64,000 nt of DNA from UBA3495 sp964629875 (GCA_964629875.1 CAZVRK010000002.1:78715-142714), one strand, 5' to 3'; counted from the first letter of the stretch, positions 1 to 9,680 are shown. Notes: generated from the sequence alone by a model not told the origin. Numbers and translations are program-made.

Positions 1-1945
1 TTCTCTGACGATCGCTATATATAATCTCTCTCTGGGTATTTAAAACATCATCAAAATTAAGCAGATGCTTCCTGATATCAAAATGATATCCTTCCACCTT
101 AACTTGTGCCCCGCCAATCGATTTAGTTATCAGCTTATTCTCTACTGGCAAATCTTCCTCCATGCCAGTCCAACTCATAACTGATTTGATGCGTTCTCCC
201 CCAAATCTCTGCATTAACTCATCTTCTAAAGAGACATAAAATTGAGAACTGCCAGGGTCACCTTGCCTCCCTGAACGCCCCCTTAGCTGGTTATCTACTC
301 GCCTGGCATCATGGTGCTCAGTTCCAATAACATGTAATCCGCCTAATTCAACGACTTGTGAATGTTCTTGTCCCCAATCAGCTCTCGAGGTATCCGATCC
401 GCCCAATACGATATCTGTCCCTCTACCGGCCATATTAGTTGACACTGTAACCGCATTTAGCCGCCCCGCTTGAGCAATAATAGATGCCTCGTGTTCATGA
501 TTCTTGGCATTTAGAACTTGATGCCCGACACCTCTTTGCTTTAAAACACCACTCAGTTCTTCAGATGATTCCACTGAAGTAGTACCGACTAAAACTGGCC
601 TTCCGCTGTCATTCACTTCAACAATATCTTCAACGACAGCTTTCCATTTCGCTTCTCTGGTTTGATATACCATGTCTGACGCATCGCCTCTTACCATCGG
701 CAGATTTGTTGGTATTGTGGCTACTTCTAATCCATAAATTTTGTAAAACTCATCAGCCTCTGTTGCTGCCGTACCAGTCATTCCCGATAATTTTTGGTAC
801 ATCCTAAAATAATTTTGAAGTGTGACTGTCGCGTATGTAATACTCTCTCTTTGAATTTTTATCCCTTCCTTAGCTTCAACTGCCTGATGGAGGCCATCTG
901 ACCACCTTCTACCAAACTGTAATCTGCCAGTAAATTCATCAACTATGACAACTTCACCGTCTCGTATTACATAGTCCTTGTCCCGTCTCTTCTGAACATG
1001 AGCTGTTAGAGCGTTCTCTACATAATGAACCAGATGATAGTTTTCTGGATCATATAAATTATCAACTTTAATCCAACCTTCTATTTTTTCGATCGCTTCA
1101 GGAGTCATGGATATCGCTTGAGTGCGTTCATCGATCGTAAAGTCTTCTTCCGCATGCAACCGTGGCACTAATCTAGAAAAGGTATAATAATGATCGACCG
1201 GATCCTGAGCGGGTCCGCTGATGATAAGAGGTGTTCTGGCTTCATCTATGAGAATGTTGTCAACCTCATCCACTATGGCGAAATTAAGATCGCGTTGAAC
1301 TAACTCTGCCGCCTCTACAGCCATATTATCTCTTAGATAATCAAACCCAAATTCATTGTTTGTTCCATACAGAACATCGGTCGCATAAGCATCTGAACGA
1401 GTTGCCGGCTTTAAGTACTTGGTACCATCCGGTCCATTTTCGACATCAGGATCAAAAATAAAATCTCCACCATGCTGTAGACAACCCACCGTTAGCCCCA
1501 AAGCATGGTAGATAGGCCCCATCCAAACTGGATCTCGGCGAGACAGGTAATCATTTACTGTAACTACATGTACCCCTTTACCAGTCAGAGCATTCAGGTA
1601 TGTAGGCAAAGTCGCTGCCAGTGTTTTTCCTTCACCAGTCCGCATTTCCGCTATTTGGCCATTATGCAGGACTATCCCACCAACGAGCTGTGCATCGTAG
1701 TGACGTTGCCCAATGGTCCTCCGAGCAGTCTCACGTAATACTGCATAAGCTTCAACTAACAAATCATCGAGTGTTTCGCCAGAACCTAACCTCTCCTTAA
1801 ATTGTTCCGTCTTCGCAAACAACTCAGTATCAGCTAAGCCTCTAATTTCGTCTTCCAAGCTGTTAATTTTATTTACAATTGGAATGAGTTTCTCAGCAGT
1901 TTTTTCACTGCTATCGCCTATCATTTTACGAAGAAGGGACACCAT
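1..1945 (-). CDS. secA: Preprotein translocase SecA, N-terminal ~648 residues (cut by window edge)
   Basis: SecA is the ATPase motor that pushes unfolded preproteins through the SecYEG channel. The reading frame enters from the left edge and starts at ATG 1945 (MVSLLRKM). Visible in order: the N-terminal helix, the DEAD-motor segment MRTGEGKT (Walker A) followed by LPTYLNALTGKGVHVVTVND and YLSRRD, the strand YGTNNEFGFDYLRDN, Walker B-like VDEVDNILIDEARTPL, the preprotein cross-linking domain, and the second motor domain with TNMAGRGTDI and QLRGRSGRQGDPG. The C-terminal wing/scaffold region lies outside the window. The next gene to the right is divergent, so the 170-bp gap should hold the secA promoter. 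Identification is very secure; only the far C-terminus, including any zinc-binding tail, cannot be judged. Confidence 0.97.
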   Translation of the reverse strand, partial: MVSLLRKMIGDSSEKTAEKLIPIVNKINSLEDEIRGLADTELFAKTEQFKERLGSGETLDDLLVEAYAVLRETARRTIGQRHYDAQLVGGIVLHNGQIAEMRTGEGKTLAATLPTYLNALTGKGVHVVTVNDYLSRRDPVWMGPIYHALGLTVGCLQHGGDFIFDPDVENGPDGTKYLKPATRSDAYATDVLYGTNNEFGFDYLRDNMAVEAAELVQRDLNFAIVDEVDNILIDEARTPLIISGPAQDPVDHYYTFSRLVPRLHAEEDFTIDERTQAISMTPEAIEKIEGWIKVDNLYDPENYHLVHYVENALTAHVQKRRDKDYVIRDGEVVIVDEFTGRLQFGRRWSDGLHQAVEAKEGIKIQRESITYATVTLQNYFRMYQKLSGMTGTAATEADEFYKIYGLEVATIPTNLPMVRGDASDMVYQTREAKWKAVVEDIVEVNDSGRPVLVGTTSVESSEELSGVLKQRGVGHQVLNAKNHEHEASIIAQAGRLNAVTVSTNMAGRGTDIVLGGSDTSRADWGQEHSQVVELGGLHVIGTEHHDARRVDNQLRGRSGRQGDPGSSQFYVSLEDELMQRFGGERIKSVMSWTGMEEDLPVENKLITKSIGGAQVKVEGYHFDIRKHLLNFDDVLNTQREIIYSDRQR

Positions 1946-2117
1946 ACGTTATCACCACAATGTATCTATATAAGATTTCCGTTTCTTGGCAAGCAATAAT
2001 ACCATTTTACCCGAGTGGATAGTTCCTTGCATCAAATATCAAACACAAAACAACATCCAATTGACTACGCCATGTTTACATCCTATGATCCATTTGAACC
2101 TACGGAGGTAAATAATT

Positions 2118-2945
2118 ATGCCGTATTTTTCTGCCGATGGAACTAATTTATTCTACGAAGTCACTGGCTCGGGGACGCCACTACTCTTTAGCCACGAATT
2201 TGCAGGGGATTACACTAGTTGGGATCTACAAGTCCGTCATTTCGCCCGCAAATACCAGGTTATCACTTACAACGCCCGTGGCTACCCACCTTCAGATGTT
2301 CCGGACGACCCCGGCCAATATTCACAAGACCAATCAGTAGAGGACATCAAGTTATTGCTAGACCACCTGAACATAGATCAAGCATATCTATGCGGACTGT
2401 CTATGGGCGGCAGTGCAATATTAAATTTTGGAATAAAGTATCCCAATATGGCTAGAGGTTTGATAGTTGCCTCAGCAGGAAGCGGTAGTGATGACCCCGA
2501 ACAATTCAGGAAATCCGGAGGCACTCTAGCAGATGCGCTATTATCGGATGGAATGGCCAATGGTATTCAGCAGTACGCGACTGGGCCCACGAGAATACAA
2601 CTAAGGCGTAAAGATCCCAAGACTTGGGATGATTTTTATCAAGGACTATGTTCCCATTCTGCTCAGGGATCAGCTCTAACATTTCGTGGTATTCAAATGA
2701 AAAGAGAGAGTCTATACACTCTGGAATCCGATCTTAAAAATATGACCATACCCACTTTAATAATAATAGGAGACGAGGATTATCCATGCGTTAACCCTGC
2801 AATCTTCATGAAGAAAAACATTCCATCATCTGGATTATCAGTACTTCCGCAAAGTGGCCATGCAATTAATCTTGAAGATCCGGATTTATTCAATCAAGCC
2901 GTTCAACATTTTATTTCTTCGATAGAAAATGGCGCCTGGGTTTAG
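2118..2945 (+). CDS. Alpha/beta-hydrolase fold protein
   Basis: A 275-residue soluble alpha/beta hydrolase, probably an esterase, lactonase or C-C hydrolase. The nucleophile elbow is GLSMGG with Ser95. The likely acid is in IIIGDEDYP (about residue 219) and the His is in QSGHAINLE (about residue 248), so the catalytic triad is complete. The usual HG oxyanion dipeptide near the N-terminus reads SHEFAG here, i.e. His-Glu. A strong ribosome binding site (GGAGG, 2104-2108) sits nine bases before the ATG. It is divergent from secA and convergent with the LLM gene to its right, ten bases away. Substrate cannot be told from sequence; 3-oxoadipate enol-lactonase-like enzymes are the nearest named group by look, but this is only a resemblance. 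Confidence 0.85.
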   Translation: MPYFSADGTNLFYEVTGSGTPLLFSHEFAGDYTSWDLQVRHFARKYQVITYNARGYPPSDVPDDPGQYSQDQSVEDIKLLLDHLNIDQAYLCGLSMGGSAILNFGIKYPNMARGLIVASAGSGSDDPEQFRKSGGTLADALLSDGMANGIQQYATGPTRIQLRRKDPKTWDDFYQGLCSHSAQGSALTFRGIQMKRESLYTLESDLKNMTIPTLIIIGDEDYPCVNPAIFMKKNIPSSGLSVLPQSGHAINLEDPDLFNQAVQHFISSIENGAWV

Positions 2946-2955
2946 GTGAGCCAAA

Positions 2956-3846
2956 TTAAATTCCTAACACTTCCTTAGCTTCTGTAATAGCTTCTATGTG
3001 TTGATCAACAGAGCCTAAAACGCCTCTCCGAGCCTCAACGGACATATGCGTTGCGGCCATTTCTTCCCATCCTTTCATTTCGTCAAGCCATTCCTCGGGC
3101 TGCTTACCAGGTAGTCTTAGACGGCCGATCATCCCTATTTCGGACGGATCCCGACCAGCATCTCTCGCATATTGCCTAATAGTGTCCACTGCTTGACGAC
3201 CCTCATCAGTTGGAGGAAAACTGGGAAACCAACCATCCGATAAAGTTGCAATACGTCGGAGAACCCTGTCTACCGGTATCGGGCTGTCGCTGCCGCCTGC
3301 GCCTAGCCAAATAGGAATTGGCCGTTGGACAGGCAAGGGATTAATGCCAGCATTGGTTATGTCGTGCCACTTCCCATGAAAATCAACTACCTCCTGGGTC
3401 CACAGGGCTCGCAACACCTCCATTTGTTCTTCGCATCGGCGGCCTCTGTTATGAAAATCCTCTCCTAGAGCCTCATATTCGACGTGATTCCAACCTACTC
3501 CTATTCCTAAAGTCAGGCGCCCTCCACTTAAAATATCTATTTCAGCTGCCTGCTTAGCCACTAATGCCGTCTGTCTCTGGGGCAAAATCAAAATTCCCGT
3601 GATTAAATCTACATTACTAGTAACAGCAGATATGAAACCAAGTGTCGTGAATTGCTCATGAATTACGCTCTTGTGCGTGTAATAGTGATCCACAACATGG
3701 GAATGATGATTGGGATCAGCACCCAGTACATGATCGGCTATGAAAATATACTCGTATCCCAACCCCTCCGCAGCCTGCACGTAGTCTCGTACTGCTACAG
3801 GATCAGCTCCTATCTCAGTTTGAGGAAAAACTACTCCGTATTTCAT
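2956..3846 (-). CDS. LLM-class F420-dependent oxidoreductase
   Basis: A 296-residue TIM-barrel luciferase-like protein. The pattern of MKYGVVFPQTEIG at the N-terminus, ILILPQRQ, AAEIDILSGGRLTLGIGVGW and NHVEYEALG is that of the F420-type subgroup of luciferase-like monooxygenases, in which a deazaflavin hydride donor usually replaces FMN. No signal peptide or membrane segment is seen. Converges with the hydrolase at 2118-2945 and is divergent from the Gfo/Idh/MocA gene. F420 use is inferred from motif style only; F420 biosynthesis genes are not in the window. Substrate unknown. Confidence 0.85.
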   Translation of the reverse strand: MKYGVVFPQTEIGADPVAVRDYVQAAEGLGYEYIFIADHVLGADPNHHSHVVDHYYTHKSVIHEQFTTLGFISAVTSNVDLITGILILPQRQTALVAKQAAEIDILSGGRLTLGIGVGWNHVEYEALGEDFHNRGRRCEEQMEVLRALWTQEVVDFHGKWHDITNAGINPLPVQRPIPIWLGAGGSDSPIPVDRVLRRIATLSDGWFPSFPPTDEGRQAVDTIRQYARDAGRDPSEIGMIGRLRLPGKQPEEWLDEMKGWEEMAATHMSVEARRGVLGSVDQHIEAITEAKEVLGI

Positions 3847-3980
3847 ATACTTCTCCTAGAATACATCCCTTATTGCATGGCCTCATCCCCGCACATACAG
3901 CCATCCCTATTATTAGCTACCCCTAAATGATACGATACCGGGCAATAGGCTCAATTTATCTTCCAAATCAGGAGGACGCA

Positions 3981-5084
3981 ATGCCAGACAATAAAATAAG
4001 ACTAGGTTTAATCGGAGCAAACATACACAGAGGGTGGGCACCCAGATCTCATCTTCCGGCACTTGCCGCAAGCCCAGAATTTGAGCTTACAGCGGTATGC
4101 ACAACACGTATGGAAAGTGCCCAGGAATCCGCTAAATTATTTAATGCCAAGATGGCTTTTGACAATTATCAAGACATGATAAATCACCCTGATATTGATG
4201 CAGTAGCAGTTGTGTTAAAGGTACCGTCCCACTACGAACCTACTATGGCTGCCCTTAAAGCTGGGAAACATGTTTACACTGAATGGCCGCTTGGCCAGGA
4301 TACTGCTCAAGCAATTGAAATGGCCGAGTTAGCACGATCGAAAGGTGTTGTAAACATGGTAGGACTGCAAGCCAGAAATAGTCCAGCTCTATTGCATGCA
4401 AAAGAATTGATTGAGAATGGATATGTCGGGCAGGTCATGTCTTGCAAAGTCAGTATGATTAGAGGAGGGATCCTCAAGAGGGTGTTAGATAGGACCTGGC
4501 AAAGAGACGTCGAGCTGGGAGCAAACACTCTAACTATCGCTTTTGGACACACTGTAGATGCTGTACGCTTCGTCGTCGGAGACTTCGCTTCAGTATCTAG
4601 CGTAGTAAGTACTCAAGCCAAGCAATGGACGGCTTCAGATACTGGAGATGTCTTAGACGTCACATCTCCAGATAACGTTATGATAAACGGGCAACTATTA
4701 AATGGCGGAGTTGCATCAGTACATGTGGCCACCACGCCTTACGCGGGTGGTGGATTAGAAATGGAGATTTACGGCGACAAAGGTACTCTATTCGCTCTAT
4801 CTGAAGACTCTCCTCAGTTGCAAGAAGTACAACTAAAAGGTGCTCAGGAAAGCGAAACCCTTCACGATATCGAAATTCCCGCTAAACATAGTAATGTTCT
4901 AGAAAGCATGCCTAATGGTGAGCCTTACAATGTTGGGCAAATGTATTATCAATTTGGTCAGGCAATCCAATCTGGGACAAAATGCCAACCTAATTTCGAA
5001 ACAGCAGTAGAATTACACAAATTTCTTGATAGCATCAGATCATCAAATACAAACGGTCAGAGGGTAGAAGTAATCCTGTCGTAA
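3981..5084 (+). CDS. Gfo/Idh/MocA-family NAD(P)-dependent oxidoreductase
   Basis: A 367-residue dehydrogenase of the glucose-fructose oxidoreductase / inositol dehydrogenase family. The Rossmann N-terminus (RLGLIGANIHRG) is followed by the family signature around AGKHVYTEWPLGQD, where the usual EKP is EWP, and then the C-terminal alpha/beta sheet domain. The frame is open upstream to 3927, but ATG 3981 is preceded by a near-perfect AGGAGG (3970-3975) at ideal spacing, so the extra 18 residues are rejected. Typical substrates are sugars, inositols or their derivatives. The gene stands alone and ends in a strong two-way terminator shared with the convergent monooxygenase. Confidence 0.87.
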   Translation: MPDNKIRLGLIGANIHRGWAPRSHLPALAASPEFELTAVCTTRMESAQESAKLFNAKMAFDNYQDMINHPDIDAVAVVLKVPSHYEPTMAALKAGKHVYTEWPLGQDTAQAIEMAELARSKGVVNMVGLQARNSPALLHAKELIENGYVGQVMSCKVSMIRGGILKRVLDRTWQRDVELGANTLTIAFGHTVDAVRFVVGDFASVSSVVSTQAKQWTASDTGDVLDVTSPDNVMINGQLLNGGVASVHVATTPYAGGGLEMEIYGDKGTLFALSEDSPQLQEVQLKGAQESETLHDIEIPAKHSNVLESMPNGEPYNVGQMYYQFGQAIQSGTKCQPNFETAVELHKFLDSIRSSNTNGQRVEVILS

Positions 5085-5094
5085 ATACATGGAA

Positions 5095-5141
5095 GACAAA
5101 AAAGAACTGGTTGCTCTTTGAGCAACCAGTTCTTTTTTGTC
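5095..5141. terminator. Bidirectional intrinsic terminator
   Basis: A perfect 22-bp inverted repeat (5095-5116 and 5120-5141) with a 3-base TTT loop lies between two convergent genes. Each arm carries an A6/T6 run at its outer part, so both transcripts would end in a GC-containing hairpin followed by U residues. It is the strongest terminator seen in the window. Confidence 0.93.
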
Positions 5142-5154
5142 AAATCAAAACCAA

Positions 5155-6405
5155 TTAATCTGCGTTTACAGGTTCAGCTACAATATCTTCTATTGGTTCT
5201 CCCGTCTTAGTGTCGACTTCAAATGGGCTCTTCAAATCCAGCTCTTTAGCCATTTCCCTAACAGCAGGAATAACCTCTTGACCCATCAAACGTAAACTTC
5301 GCATCTGGTCATCGTGGCTCATAGCGCCATCACCATCCCAGAAAAATACACTACCAGGACGCAAATATTCGAGCACGTGTCTGATTTTAGGAATAACTGT
5401 CTTAGGAGTTCCAGTGATAATAGTGTAATCCTCTACCTGGTCCTCGTAAGGCCTCCTATTGGTACCGAATCTACCTGCCGGACCAAATGCCGTTGCAGAT
5501 AAGCGCCTGGACGTACGCGAGGTATGCCCCGGCAAACTCATAATAGCGGGATTAGTTTGACCTTCGTTTCCGGCCAAAAACGGATTGCTAACACCAGATA
5601 AATATTTTCTTCCAACTTCTTCAGCTTTCTCTTCTGTCTCGTCTACGTGCACTTTCCATAAATATGCAACATTCTGAGTACCAGATTTGTGGCCAAACTC
5701 GGCAGCAGTCTCGTGGTACAAATCAAAAGCTTCTTTGGTTGGACCCAACTTAGTAGCGAGCAGAACAAGTGGGTATGCTTTTTCAGCAGTCCACTTAACC
5801 GTCTCTACGCTGACAGTCGACGGAATCCATATTTGCGGGTGAGGTTGTTGTAAAGGCCTTGCCCACGGATTGACGTACCTATAATGGTAATGTTTCCCTT
5901 CCCAACGAAATGGGCCCGGAGTAGTCCACGCCTTTATCAAGAAGTCGTGGGCTTCTTCAAAACGTTCTCTGTTAAAGTGCGGAGGAGCATTATGCGCGTA
6001 GCTCTCTCTACCTCCTCCCCGAACGAATCCTGAGACTAATCTCCCGTTTGAAATCATATCAATCATCGATAATTGTTCCGCCAGCCAGAGAGGGTCATCC
6101 CAAATCGGCAGAACGTTACCTAGAATGATAATTTTTGCCTTGTTGGTGATTCGCGCTAGGATAGAAGCCCCGACGTTCGTCACACCCTGCATACAAAACG
6201 GGGTACTATGATGCTCGTTTAACATTAGAGCATCAAACCCCATTTCTTCAGCGTAAACTTTTTCATCAAGGTATCGATTGTAGAGTTGGGAGCCAACCTG
6301 CGGATTATAATGTGCATTGCTAATGCTCAGATCAGTCGACTGAGTGCCCATAAGACCCGATTGATCGTCTTGCCATGGTTGTTCCGTAAAATGACCTATC
6401 AGCAT
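5155..6405 (-). CDS. LLM-class flavin-dependent monooxygenase
   Basis: A 416-residue luciferase-like monooxygenase, the largest of four in the window. Motifs are LNEHHSTPFCM (about residue 62), a barrel segment IILGNVLPIWDDPLWLAEQ, SNGRLVSGFVRGGGRES, and TTPGPFRWEGKHYHYR. The last block is shared almost residue for residue with the gene at 51560-52693, so the two are paralogues. Such enzymes use reduced FMN and O2 to oxidise a small organic substrate; in SAR202 they have been proposed to attack resistant dissolved organic matter. ATG 6405 has AAGGAG five bases upstream. It lies downstream of the hydrolase gene on the same strand, 106 bases away, so co-transcription is possible. The acidic C-terminal tail has no known role. 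Confidence 0.88.
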   Translation of the reverse strand: MLIGHFTEQPWQDDQSGLMGTQSTDLSISNAHYNPQVGSQLYNRYLDEKVYAEEMGFDALMLNEHHSTPFCMQGVTNVGASILARITNKAKIIILGNVLPIWDDPLWLAEQLSMIDMISNGRLVSGFVRGGGRESYAHNAPPHFNRERFEEAHDFLIKAWTTPGPFRWEGKHYHYRYVNPWARPLQQPHPQIWIPSTVSVETVKWTAEKAYPLVLLATKLGPTKEAFDLYHETAAEFGHKSGTQNVAYLWKVHVDETEEKAEEVGRKYLSGVSNPFLAGNEGQTNPAIMSLPGHTSRTSRRLSATAFGPAGRFGTNRRPYEDQVEDYTIITGTPKTVIPKIRHVLEYLRPGSVFFWDGDGAMSHDDQMRSLRLMGQEVIPAVREMAKELDLKSPFEVDTKTGEPIEDIVAEPVNAD

Positions 6406-6511
6406 ACGAACTCCTTATCCAATCCTCGTACTCCAACTATCGGCAGTGTAGCACCACGCTCAGAACATTGTCTATCACAATCTATAATAACAGGGGCAGG
6501 AATATTGATTA

Positions 6512-7312
6512 TTAAGACGTCAAGAACCCCTTAACCAAACCAATAAATTCATCCGTTTTCTCTATTTCAGGACGGTGGCCGCATTGATCGATAATATCTA
6601 ATGAAGAGCCAGGGATGGATTTATGATAAATTTCACCAGCACTAACCGGTACGATAGGATCTTCTCGACCCCATATGACCTTCGTCGGCAGCCTTTTTAA
6701 CCGCGGCAATACTTGTGGCAACGCTGGATAATGCATATAGGGGCGCCAACTTACCCTGCACGCACTTTCTTTGGCGCTTTCCCAAAGCTCTACCTGATCA
6801 GGAGAAGGTTCATCAGGACACACATCTTTAAATTCAGGGATGGAAGAAGGGTCTAGCACGCTATTTTCGATATATGACTTCGCTACCACCTGAAAAATAT
6901 CATATATTTCGCCTTCGGAAGGACGTACGCCAGCCGCCCCAACAAGTACGAGCTTTTTAAATTGCTGAGGACACCTAACAGCCATTTCTGCTGCCAGCCA
7001 TCCCCCAAGAGAAAAACCCATAACATCGACGTTCTCTAACTTCAAATCATCTAAGGCACCAAGAAACCAATTGGCTAGATCATGCATACTCATTATCCAA
7101 TCTAGCTCTGCAGATTCGCCGAACCCTGGAAGCATCGGAATAATTAAAGTCCTGTCTTTAGCAAGCTCCTGATGATATCTTAGCCAGCCAGGATGGCCCA
7201 TTTCATCGTGAATGATTAGTAATGGATCACCGGTGCCACCTTTAAATACTTGCAGTTGGCTCCCAGCAACGTCCACCATTTCTTCAGTCCAGGATTGTGA
7301 TGCTGTGGTCAT
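6512..7312 (-). CDS. Alpha/beta-hydrolase fold protein
   Basis: A 266-residue hydrolase with nucleophile elbow GFSLGG (Ser101), acid in WGREDPIVP and His in DQCGHRPEIEK, so the triad is complete. The oxyanion dipeptide is HD (IIHDEMG) instead of HG. It is a clear paralogue of 34391-35176: both share FKGG.GDPLL, the PGFG.S block, SW/CW-[RK]-PYMH and the WG.[EQ]D.IVP block. The gene sits just upstream of an LLM monooxygenase, which fits a pathway in which an oxygenated product such as a lactone, ester or diketone is hydrolysed. RBS GGAAGG is present upstream of ATG 7312. Confidence 0.87.
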   Translation of the reverse strand: MTTASQSWTEEMVDVAGSQLQVFKGGTGDPLLIIHDEMGHPGWLRYHQELAKDRTLIIPMLPGFGESAELDWIMSMHDLANWFLGALDDLKLENVDVMGFSLGGWLAAEMAVRCPQQFKKLVLVGAAGVRPSEGEIYDIFQVVAKSYIENSVLDPSSIPEFKDVCPDEPSPDQVELWESAKESACRVSWRPYMHYPALPQVLPRLKRLPTKVIWGREDPIVPVSAGEIYHKSIPGSSLDIIDQCGHRPEIEKTDEFIGLVKGFLTS

Positions 7313-7409
7313 ATCACTATTTCCTTCCTTCGTAGCTTGTAGTTAAGTCACCTGATTGTGAAATCCAGCACAGCCCTTGTCAAGCTCACACAAAATCTAA
7401 GTCACAAGT

Positions 7410-8537
7410 TTAATGATCATGCACAGCCAAGATGAATTTTCTGTTTGGGCGATACGATGACATAAATACTAAATCAGCGTGATCTAATATTTCCATTGAT
7501 GCGACTTGGCCAATCAGTGGAGCTAAAGTTACTCCACTATGAGTTAAACTTATATATACATTAGATGATTCCTGAGTCCATCCGATAACCGGATAACTAT
7601 CAAGTGGCATAGGACGATAGCCAACAGGCTCTGCAATAGCCTCTGTTCCCGCTAACTCGGGGAAATAGTGAGTAGCCCGACCAAGTAGTTCAGTAGCGTG
7701 CTGCGGAGAATCGTCCAAAGCCATGCTTTCTTGGCTACCTTCTCCAATCATGAATGATCCATCCATAAGCTGTCGGATATGCACTTGACGCTCACGTTGA
7801 TTAATCGGAGGCATATATACTACTGGGACATTGTTTAACAATGAAGGCCTAGCGTCAGTCCTGACTACTACTCCCGGGCTTTCCTGCTGTGGAACGTCTG
7901 CGCCAATCATTGCCGCTAACCGAGAGGTATCAACGCCAGCCGCAATTACCACCACATCGCACTCTAGATCGCCATTATTAGTAACAACCTTATTCACTTT
8001 ACCCTGGTTATCTCTGACTAAGCTGAGTACTTCGGTGTTAATTAGAACTGTTCCTCCCAATTCAGACACTTTCTGAACACAAGCTTCTACAACCCTAGGA
8101 GGTTCAACGTGTCCTTCAATCTCACTGTATTCAGCTATAGACACAGGACCAGGCTCTAACCCCGGAACCATTGCACATAGGCTATCTGAAGAAATTTCTC
8201 TGATAGGATATCCCCAATCCTGTAGAAGTTTGGTTCTCTGGCGTAACTCATCGGCTCTGTGAGTCTCAGCTTCCCAACTAACCTTTCCACCCCAGCGTAA
8301 ACCAACGTCTCTATTCAGCTTTTGAACAAACCTCTCCCACATCTCCAAGGATCGTCTATTTAGATCATGATATTCAAAAGGAGATTTTGGGCCAGCGTTT
8401 ATCCAGGCGAAAGAATGACTAGAAGCTCCAGTACCAGGCTTATTCTTGTCTACCAATGTTACATCTGCACCTCTTGCTGCCAGATGATAACCTATGCTGG
8501 CACCTACAATCCCTGCACCAATAACAACTGCTTTCAT
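7410..8537 (-). CDS. FAD-dependent oxidoreductase, DAO (D-amino-acid oxidase / glycine oxidase) family
   Basis: A 375-residue flavoprotein. The N-terminal dinucleotide motif is VVIGAGIVGASIGYHLA (GxGxxG at residues 7-12), followed by the acidic ribose-binding segment TLVDKNKPGTGASSHSFAWIN, as in DAO-family amine oxidases. The C-terminal FAD contact GYRPMPLDSYPVIGWTQ is also typical. Family members oxidise glycine, sarcosine, D-amino acids or other secondary amines. The last 20 residues (FMSSYRPNRKFILAVHDH) extend past the usual end. Located 97 bases upstream of the hydrolase gene on the same strand. Substrate unknown. Confidence 0.86.
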   Translation of the reverse strand: MKAVVIGAGIVGASIGYHLAARGADVTLVDKNKPGTGASSHSFAWINAGPKSPFEYHDLNRRSLEMWERFVQKLNRDVGLRWGGKVSWEAETHRADELRQRTKLLQDWGYPIREISSDSLCAMVPGLEPGPVSIAEYSEIEGHVEPPRVVEACVQKVSELGGTVLINTEVLSLVRDNQGKVNKVVTNNGDLECDVVVIAAGVDTSRLAAMIGADVPQQESPGVVVRTDARPSLLNNVPVVYMPPINQRERQVHIRQLMDGSFMIGEGSQESMALDDSPQHATELLGRATHYFPELAGTEAIAEPVGYRPMPLDSYPVIGWTQESSNVYISLTHSGVTLAPLIGQVASMEILDHADLVFMSSYRPNRKFILAVHDH

Positions 8538-8598
8538 AGTCTATTCCTTATTCCAATCTGCTATATCTGAACAATAACTTATTGTCGATACAGATACA

Positions 8599-8635
8599 AC
8601 AACAGCGCCTGTCCATTGTGGACAGGCGCTGTTGT
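8599..8635 (-). terminator. Intrinsic terminator after the zinc-ribbon gene
   Basis: A perfect 16-bp GC-rich stem (8599-8614 / 8620-8635) with a five-base loop lies 24 bases past the stop of the 8659-9651 gene. The U tract on the minus strand is poor (TTGTATCTG). On the plus side the stem is followed by TAAAAA. Probably a hairpin terminator of the minus-strand operon. Confidence 0.7.
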
Positions 8636-8658
8636 AAAAAGTCGACCGCAAATATTAT

Positions 8659-9651
8659 TTAAGCTGATACTGTAGCTATTAGTTCCTTAGTGCCAGGTAT
8701 TCGATCACGATTATGCCAAATAACATCTAGCTCACCTTTGGACTGCATACGGGCAAGTTCTTTACTACAGTTATGGTAGGAATATCCTCCTCTAGCATCA
8801 TGGTCGTTATGCGCCCGACACCACTCAACTACAGATCCCCACCAGACATCATTAACCGTTACCGGCTTACCTGTCTTACGTACAGACTTAGTAGTTGTAG
8901 AGATAGCCTTCGGCTCTTCAGTTCGGATCTGCGTTAATTCCTTGAGATCTGCCGAAACTTCCGTTGATTCTGGAACCTGCAACCCACAATACGGACATCG
9001 TTCTCCGGCAACGTATAATTGTAGGAATTCGGTATCCTCATTCCACCGCCAGTGAGTTACAGGCGGGCACTTGTCGCACTCATAACAAGACCCTAGTTCG
9101 TCACCATTCATTCGGCTCAGTTTAGTTCCACAAAAGTAACAATGCGCTCCACGTTTCATATCACCTACCACCTCATCATCAGATTCTAAATATGGGTATA
9201 TCGAATAGACTAAGTCCGGATCTTCTTCGCTTTGGTCATAAAACTCACTAGCTACCGCAGGCTTATTGGGAGGAGTGTAAAATGCTATAAAATCCTCAAC
9301 TTGTTTCTCACTAGGGGCGTCCAAATCCGCTACCAAACAACCCTTCAAGTAGACGTCTTGTTCGAATTGCCCCCCCTTGGCTTTGTTGTAATCAATTAAC
9401 CGTCGTTCTACCCATTGTTCAGCTAACTTACGAAGTTGTTGGGTATTCATTCGGTAGTACGGAGCTTTACTATGGTTGCCCTGACGCAATATAGACCACA
9501 CATCGGCGGGGATCGTTAGTTTTAAAGATCCATTTGCACCCTTAAGTGCCTCCATCGGAAACTCAACATTAACAGCCCAACTCTCTAAACCCTCTTCATA
9601 GAGAGTCCATTCTTCAGTCTGCTTGATTATTTTTCTAGGATCTTCCTGCAT
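8659..9651 (-). CDS. Unrecognised 330-residue Cys-rich (zinc-ribbon-like) protein
   Basis: No family recognised. The protein has three parts. The N-terminal part (about 1-130) has PADVWSILRQGNH and a helix-rich stretch. The middle part holds seven cysteines in ribbon spacing: C171-x2-C174, C189-x2-C192-x2-C195 and C219-x2-C222, which could bind one or two zinc ions. The C-terminal part (about 260-330) has TVNDVWWGSVVEWCRAHNDHD, which looks like a small winged-helix or DNA-binding fold. It is the second gene of a two-gene unit behind an XRE regulator (29-bp gap) and ends at a strong hairpin. The pairing suggests a controlled DNA- or RNA-related function, but this is inference. No signal peptide or membrane helix. 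Confidence 0.7.
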   Translation of the reverse strand: MQEDPRKIIKQTEEWTLYEEGLESWAVNVEFPMEALKGANGSLKLTIPADVWSILRQGNHSKAPYYRMNTQQLRKLAEQWVERRLIDYNKAKGGQFEQDVYLKGCLVADLDAPSEKQVEDFIAFYTPPNKPAVASEFYDQSEEDPDLVYSIYPYLESDDEVVGDMKRGAHCYFCGTKLSRMNGDELGSCYECDKCPPVTHWRWNEDTEFLQLYVAGERCPYCGLQVPESTEVSADLKELTQIRTEEPKAISTTTKSVRKTGKPVTVNDVWWGSVVEWCRAHNDHDARGGYSYHNCSKELARMQSKGELDVIWHNRDRIPGTKELIATVSA

Positions 9652-9680
9652 ACCCTCGCCCTATCACTGCTCTTGACCCT

